Below are positions 59,949 to 64,000 of a stretch of 64,000 nt of DNA, piece by piece (the stretch's first letter is position 1; every line of letters starts with the position of its first letter). A program made the translations under genes and the position numbers. The stretch comes from Desulfallas sp. Bu1-1. GTDB lineage: Bacteria; Bacillota; Desulfotomaculia; Desulfotomaculales; Desulfallaceae. The DNA is taken from NCBI RefSeq assembly GCF_015594625.1, contig NZ_JADNRQ010000004.1, forward strand, positions 124,001 to 188,000, given 5' to 3'. The notes below the pieces were generated by a model. It did not search any database, was not told the origin of the DNA, and saw nothing but the letters and a program-made list of their open reading frames with translations.

Positions 59949-60891
59949 TATCGGGGCTGCCGTGGAAATATTCGGCAAGCATGATGAAAATCTATCCTTG
60001 ATGGAAAGTTCGCTGGGGGTTAAAATGGTGGCCCGTGGGGAGGAATTAATTATTATCGGCAGCCGGGAGCAGGTGGAGAAAGCGCGGGAGATAATCGGTC
60101 AACTACAGGAATTTTACCGGGCCGGCAACCGCTTGACGGCGCACGAGATCAATTATACCATCAAAGCCGTCAAGGCCGGAAAACCCGGTGCGCTTTCGGG
60201 CCTGGCCCGGGATGTCGTTTTGGTGACGCCGCGGGGGAAAAAAATTAAACCTAAAACCATTAGCCAGCAGAAATACATTGAGGCGTTGCAGAAATATGAC
60301 ATCGTGTTTGCCGTGGGACCTGCGGGGACCGGTAAGACATACCTGGCGGTCGTCATGGCCATCAGGTCATTGCGCAACCGTAACGTGAACAGGATCGTAT
60401 TGACCCGGCCGGCGGTGGAGGCGGGAGAGAAGCTGGGGTTTTTACCCGGCGACCTGCAGGAAAAAGTTGATCCCTACCTGCGCCCGCTGTATGACAGCCT
60501 TTACGACGTGCTGGGTTTTGAAAACACACAAAAATATCTGGAGCGGCAGGTGATTGAAATCGCTCCCCTGGCTTACATGAGGGGGAGAACGCTGGACGAT
60601 TCCTTTGTCATCCTTGATGAGGCTCAGAATACCACTCCGGAACAGATGAAAATGTTCCTGACCCGGCTCGGCTTTGGATCAAGGGCCGTAATCACGGGAG
60701 ACATAACCCAGGTGGACCTGCCCAAGGGGCAGCAATCCGGGTTGGTGCATGCACTGCAGGTTTTAGACGGCATCGAGGGTATTTCATTTCATTATTTTAC
60801 GGGCGATGATATTGTCAGGCACCCCCTGGTACAGAAAATTGTCAGGGCTTACGAGGAGAGAGACGCATCCGCTGGTCGTCAAGAGGGGTGA
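59911..60891 (+). CDS. phoH: PhoH family ATPase (PhoH-like, YbeZ type)
   Basis: A 326-residue P-loop ATPase. N-terminal KH-like RNA-binding part (about 1-85), Walker A GPAGTGKTY (residue ~133) and Walker B SFVILDEAQNTT, then FGSRAVITGDITQVDLPKGQQSGL. PhoH-ybeY linkage suggests ribosome or RNA quality work. TTG start with GAGGAGG about 11 bases upstream, inside the yqfD end. pgpH follows after four bases. yqfC-yqfD-phoH-pgpH-ybeY-dgkA is the standard Firmicute order. Confidence 0.95.
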   Translation: MAENVEARVIMDDIGAAVEIFGKHDENLSLMESSLGVKMVARGEELIIIGSREQVEKAREIIGQLQEFYRAGNRLTAHEINYTIKAVKAGKPGALSGLARDVVLVTPRGKKIKPKTISQQKYIEALQKYDIVFAVGPAGTGKTYLAVVMAIRSLRNRNVNRIVLTRPAVEAGEKLGFLPGDLQEKVDPYLRPLYDSLYDVLGFENTQKYLERQVIEIAPLAYMRGRTLDDSFVILDEAQNTTPEQMKMFLTRLGFGSRAVITGDITQVDLPKGQQSGLVHALQVLDGIEGISFHYFTGDDIVRHPLVQKIVRAYEERDASAGRQEG

Positions 60892-60895
60892 TTAA

Positions 60896-63049
60896 ATGCT
60901 TCCTCTAATTAAGGTCAGGGCAAAACTATTTGACTTTTTCAGCAGTTTGGCCGGGAAAAGGAAAGTTCGCAGGGGGTTGGCCGCAGTTGTATTTTTTTGG
61001 GCTCTTACCCTGCTGATTTCTGTTGAATTGATGCCCCAAAAGGTTAACCTGGTGGTGGGACAGGTTTCCCCCATCGATGTTTATGCCCCGCGCAGCGTCA
61101 TCTTCGAGGACAAGGCCAAAACCGAGGAAGCGCGGGAACTGGCCGCCAGCCAGGTACCCAAAAAGTATATCACCGATCCGCGCGTAAGCGTTGATGTGCA
61201 GCAAAACATATCCGCGCTGGTCGATGCCATAGCTAAAATCCAGTCCGACCAGGAACTGGATGAAAGTCAAAAGATTGAGCGCTTGAAAGAGGTTATTCCT
61301 TTTTATGTTTCAGACGACACCCTGAAAGCGCTGGCACGTTCCGGCGGCGAAGGTTTAAACAACATGAAAACGGCCGTAAACGGGATGATCGTCCAGGCCA
61401 TGGAAGCACCGGACGGAGTGACCCAGGAAAACATCAAGGAAGTGGAAGACAGGCTGTTGGGCAAAATTGCCGACCTGAGGCTGGATAGCCCTTACAACCT
61501 TCTAGCCACGGAAATTGTGCGGTATTATTTACGACCCAACAAATTTGTCGATTTGGAACAGACCCGCCGGATGCAACAGGAAGCCCGGGAAGCGGTGCCA
61601 CCGGTGATGGTTTCTATCAAGGAAAGGGAAAAAATTATTGGTGAGGGTGAAATAGTTACCGAAGAGCATATTGCCAAGCTGGAGGCACTGGGGTTGTCCC
61701 GTCCCATTTTGCCGGTGTCGTCCATTTTGGGCTCGGCGCTTTTGGTAAGCCTGTTAATGGTGGTGGTATTGTTCTACCTGTACCAGCAGAACAGGGAGAT
61801 TTACAGGAATGCCGGACACTTGTACCTGCTGGGCATTATCGTGCTGGGCGTATTGGGGGTTTCCAAGGCCATTATCGCCATCAACATCTCCCAGTGGCCC
61901 GAATTCGGCGCCCTGTTCGGTTACCTTGCACCCATGGCGGCGGCGGGCATGCTGATCGCTATTTTGCTGGATTCCCGGCTGGCCGTGCTGGTGGTGGCGG
62001 TGATGAGCTTCCTGCTGGGCCTGATGACAGGGGGGCAAATCCGTTTCGCCGTGGTGGGGTTGATTGGCGGTATTACCGGCGTTTATGCGGTGAGCAAGCT
62101 TAGCCAGCGCAGCGACCTGGCCCGGGCGGGGTTTTATACCGGGGCTGCCAACATTCTGGTTATTTTCGCCATGGGGCTGGTGAGCGACACGCCCATCGGG
62201 TTGACTATAACCTCGAGCCTGATTTTGGGGTCGGTCAATGGAATTCTTTCGTCCATATTAACCAACGGGGCCGTTCCCTACCTGGAAAGCGCCTTCGGTA
62301 TCACTTCGTCGGTGCGCCTGCTGGAGCTGTCCAACCCGGGCAACCCGCTACTGCGCCGCTTGCAGATCGAGGCGCCGGGCACATACCACCACAGCCTGCT
62401 GGTGGGCAACCTGGCCGAGGCGGCGGCGGACGCCGTGGGCGGCGACTCGCTACTGGTGAGAGTGGCTGCCTATTATCATGATATTGGTAAAATGAAACGC
62501 CCCTACTTTTTTATTGAAAACCAAATGGGGGACAACCCTCATGATAAAATAGCTCCTACCTTAAGCACCTTGATTCTGACCTCCCACGTCAAGGACGGGG
62601 TGGAACTGGCCCGGGAGCACAAGCTGCCCCAGGGGATAGTTGAGATAATTGAACAGCACCACGGTGACAGCCTGTGTAGTTTTTTTTACCACAAGGCCGT
62701 GGAGGGAAATAAAAACGAAAATATAACCGAGGACGATTTCAGGTACGAAGGGCCAAAACCGCAGACCAAGGAAGCGGCCATCGTAATGCTGGCCGACGCT
62801 GTGGAGGCGGCGGTCAGGTCGCTGCAGAACCGGACTCCCGGTCGCGTGGAGGGTCTCGTTCGCAAAATTATCAAGGACAAGCTTATGGACGGACAGCTGG
62901 ATGAAAGCGATCTCACTTTGAAGGACCTGGACAACATCGCCGGCGCTTTTATCCGGGTACTGTCCGGGATATTCCACAACCGGATTGAATATCCGGACGT
63001 AACCAGGGAGATGGAAAGGAGAAAGACTAGACGTGCCAGTGCTCGTTAG
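60896..63049 (+). CDS. pgpH: HD-domain membrane phosphodiesterase PgpH (7TMR-HDED)
   Basis: 717 residues. N-terminal membrane segment (about 22-45), a large extracytoplasmic HDED domain, seven membrane helices (about 275-480) and a cytosolic HD domain with YHHSLLVGNLAEAAADA and YYHDIGKMKRPYFF, the metal-binding HD. In Listeria and Bacillus, PgpH degrades c-di-AMP. ATG lies just after the phoH stop. Its end overlaps the start of ybeY by 17 bases. Confidence 0.94.
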   Translation: MLPLIKVRAKLFDFFSSLAGKRKVRRGLAAVVFFWALTLLISVELMPQKVNLVVGQVSPIDVYAPRSVIFEDKAKTEEARELAASQVPKKYITDPRVSVDVQQNISALVDAIAKIQSDQELDESQKIERLKEVIPFYVSDDTLKALARSGGEGLNNMKTAVNGMIVQAMEAPDGVTQENIKEVEDRLLGKIADLRLDSPYNLLATEIVRYYLRPNKFVDLEQTRRMQQEAREAVPPVMVSIKEREKIIGEGEIVTEEHIAKLEALGLSRPILPVSSILGSALLVSLLMVVVLFYLYQQNREIYRNAGHLYLLGIIVLGVLGVSKAIIAINISQWPEFGALFGYLAPMAAAGMLIAILLDSRLAVLVVAVMSFLLGLMTGGQIRFAVVGLIGGITGVYAVSKLSQRSDLARAGFYTGAANILVIFAMGLVSDTPIGLTITSSLILGSVNGILSSILTNGAVPYLESAFGITSSVRLLELSNPGNPLLRRLQIEAPGTYHHSLLVGNLAEAAADAVGGDSLLVRVAAYYHDIGKMKRPYFFIENQMGDNPHDKIAPTLSTLILTSHVKDGVELAREHKLPQGIVEIIEQHHGDSLCSFFYHKAVEGNKNENITEDDFRYEGPKPQTKEAAIVMLADAVEAAVRSLQNRTPGRVEGLVRKIIKDKLMDGQLDESDLTLKDLDNIAGAFIRVLSGIFHNRIEYPDVTREMERRKTRRASAR

Positions 63050-63485
63050 TAATTTACAGGACCGGGTGCCGGTTGATGATGACCTCGTACAAATGCTTAC
63101 GGGAGTGATCGAGGCGGCGCTGGTTGAAGAAGGCATGGCCAAAGAGGCCGAGGTGAGCCTGGTTTTCGTTGATGACGCTTACATGGCCGAGCTAAATAAG
63201 CAATACCGCAATATTGACGGCCCCACGGACGTGCTCAGTTTTGCCATGCTGGAGGGTGAACAATTGCCCGGCGACGAGGCCGAACCGGTGTTGGGAGATA
63301 TTGTAATCTCCCTGGAAACTGCCCGCCGCCAGGCCCGGGAATTTGGGCACGGTTTTGAGCGGGAAGTTGCTTATCTTACGGTGCATGGGGTTTTGCACCT
63401 GCTGGGGTACGACCACATGGACGAGACCGGTAAAAAAGCGATGCGGGCAAAGGAAGAAAAGATACTTGGCCAGGTGCTTAAGTAG
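63033..63485 (+). CDS. ybeY: Endoribonuclease YbeY
   Basis: A 150-residue zinc-dependent endoribonuclease for rRNA maturation and ribosome quality control. The zinc site is HGVLHLLGYDH with Met-Asp-Glu following. NIDGPTDVLSFAM and VLGDIVISLETA are typical. GTG start with GGAAAGGAG upstream, overlapping the pgpH end. The length is normal. Confidence 0.96.
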   Translation: MPVLVSNLQDRVPVDDDLVQMLTGVIEAALVEEGMAKEAEVSLVFVDDAYMAELNKQYRNIDGPTDVLSFAMLEGEQLPGDEAEPVLGDIVISLETARRQAREFGHGFEREVAYLTVHGVLHLLGYDHMDETGKKAMRAKEEKILGQVLK

Positions 63486-63492
63486 TGGCCGG

Positions 63493-63603
63493 TTGCCGGA
63501 TTTCGAACACCGGTGAATAGAAGCGGGGTTGGCGTGGTTGTTGCTTAAAAGCCAAGTAATAACCAGGGCAATCCACCGGTGCGCCTGGCGCTGAAGCCGG
63601 CAA
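63493..63603 (+). repeat. Nested inverted-repeat element between ybeY and dgkA
   Basis: Three pairs of complementary arms enclose one another: TTGCCGG/CCGGCAA (63493-63499 with 63597-63603), CACCGGTG twice (63508-63515 and 63574-63581), and TGGTTGTTGCTT with AAGTAATAACCA (63535-63546 with 63554-63565, two G-U pairs). It would fold into a ~110-nt rod. No coding frame and no T-run at the end. A structured RNA or small mobile element is possible. Confidence 0.65.
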
Positions 63604-63637
63604 ATCAACGGTGCGGTAATTCTAGGGAAGGATGATA

Positions 63638-63997
63638 ATGTTGCGGCTGGTACGGTCTTTCGGCTGGGCCCTTGCCGGAATCGGTTACGCCGTCAGGACC
63701 CAGCGCAACATGAAAATACACCTGGCGGCGGCGGTGCTGGTGTCCCTGGTTTGCCTGTACCTTGGGCTACCCCCTGTGGAACTGGCCGTTGTTTCCGTGG
63801 CCGTTTTTATGGTGCTGGCTGCCGAAATGTTAAACACCGCCCTGGAAGCGGCGGTGGATCTATTTACGCCCGACCGGCATCCGCTGGCTAAAGCAGCCAA
63901 GGACTTGGCTGCCGGCGCGGTGTTGCTTACCGCACTTAACGCACTGGCGGTGGCTTATTTTTTGATCTGGCCCCGCCTGATCCACATGGTGAGGTGA
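63638..63997 (+). CDS. dgkA: Diacylglycerol/undecaprenol kinase family protein
   Basis: A 119-residue membrane kinase with three hydrophobic segments. SFGWALAGIGYAVRTQRNMKIHLA is the family N-terminus, and the catalytic core is EMLNTALEAAVDLFTPDRHPLAKAAKDLAAGAV. Gram-positive DgkA homologues phosphorylate undecaprenol for cell-wall lipid recycling. ATG 63638 is chosen because GGGAAGG lies seven bases upstream; ATG 63632 is too close. The gene is complete in the window. Confidence 0.94.
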   Translation: MLRLVRSFGWALAGIGYAVRTQRNMKIHLAAAVLVSLVCLYLGLPPVELAVVSVAVFMVLAAEMLNTALEAAVDLFTPDRHPLAKAAKDLAAGAVLLTALNALAVAYFLIWPRLIHMVR

Positions 63998-64000
63998 TGT

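Noticed and set aside
1-64000. CRISPR arrays, rRNA and tRNA genes
   Set aside because: No regularly spaced direct repeats were seen, and no rRNA or tRNA cloverleaf was recognised on either strand by reading; a tRNA scan would be needed to exclude one fully.

Overview
The window reads as a chromosomal segment of a spore-forming, anaerobic Firmicute of the Peptococcaceae / Desulfotomaculum-Pelotomaculum type. The evidence is: sporulation genes (spoIIP, yqfC, yqfD), a CIRCE/HrcA-controlled dnaK operon, two tungsten-type aldehyde:ferredoxin oxidoreductases with a molybdopterin/tungstate gene cluster, selenoproteins, lactate-racemase cofactor genes, a YeiH-type transporter and Gram-positive ribosome binding sites with many TTG/GTG starts. 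The genus is an inference; there is no rRNA and no tRNA was seen.

Layout. 0-0.7 kb: no gene, with a cluster of hairpins like the right end of an IS200/IS605 element. 0.7-4.2 kb: a soluble hybrid histidine kinase plus a single-domain response regulator. 4.2-6.4 kb (minus): larC2 (C-terminal half of LarC), an ACT-domain protein and a PFL/UPF0210 protein. 6.8-8.6 kb: first AOR. 8.8-11.7 kb (minus): an A+T-rich membrane kinase/OmpR regulator pair. 12.1-21.3 kb: alanine dehydrogenase, class III aminotransferase, APC permease, unknown protein, second AOR, PdxS, PdxT, a spermidine-synthase-like enzyme and a small membrane protein. Together these look like uptake and ferredoxin-linked oxidation of an amine or omega-amino acid: transamination to pyruvate, alanine dehydrogenase regenerating the pyruvate, AOR oxidising the aldehyde, and PdxST supplying PLP.

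22.3-28.1 kb: two radical SAM proteins, two 2-hydroxyacyl-CoA dehydratase-family (HgdB-like) proteins and an activator pseudogene with an internal deletion and frameshift. 28.1-32.8 kb: a molybdopterin/tungstate cluster (MoaD-like, ModE-like, TupB-like permease, MoaA, MoaC, MOSC, MobB, MoeB/ThiF). 32.8-36.4 kb: holA, rpsT, a YvlD-like protein, spoIIP and small proteins. 36.8-38.5 kb: a YeiH-like transporter with a tiny membrane partner. 38.6-50.4 kb: lepA, hemW, CIRCE-hrcA-grpE-dnaK-dnaJ-prmA-rsmE-mtaB-HIT. 50.5-53.2 kb: rpsU, an NfeD-like protein, floA and a proline-rich protein. 53.4-55.8 kb: larC1-larB-larE. 55.9-58.3 kb: a selenium module made of selD (itself with an in-frame UGA), yedF and a divergent thioredoxin-fold protein whose N-terminal active-site region is readable only through another in-frame UGA. 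58.3-64 kb: yqfC, yqfD, phoH, pgpH, ybeY, dgkA.

The most notable observations are: the two UGA/selenocysteine genes, one of which would be missed or truncated by ordinary gene calling; LarC encoded by two genes about 47 kb apart; a family of dispersed ~170-280 bp non-coding repeats (three clear copies and one diverged) upstream of unrelated genes; the amine-oxidation island with paired AORs; the radical SAM/HgdB cluster with a broken activase; and a nested-inverted-repeat element between ybeY and dgkA.
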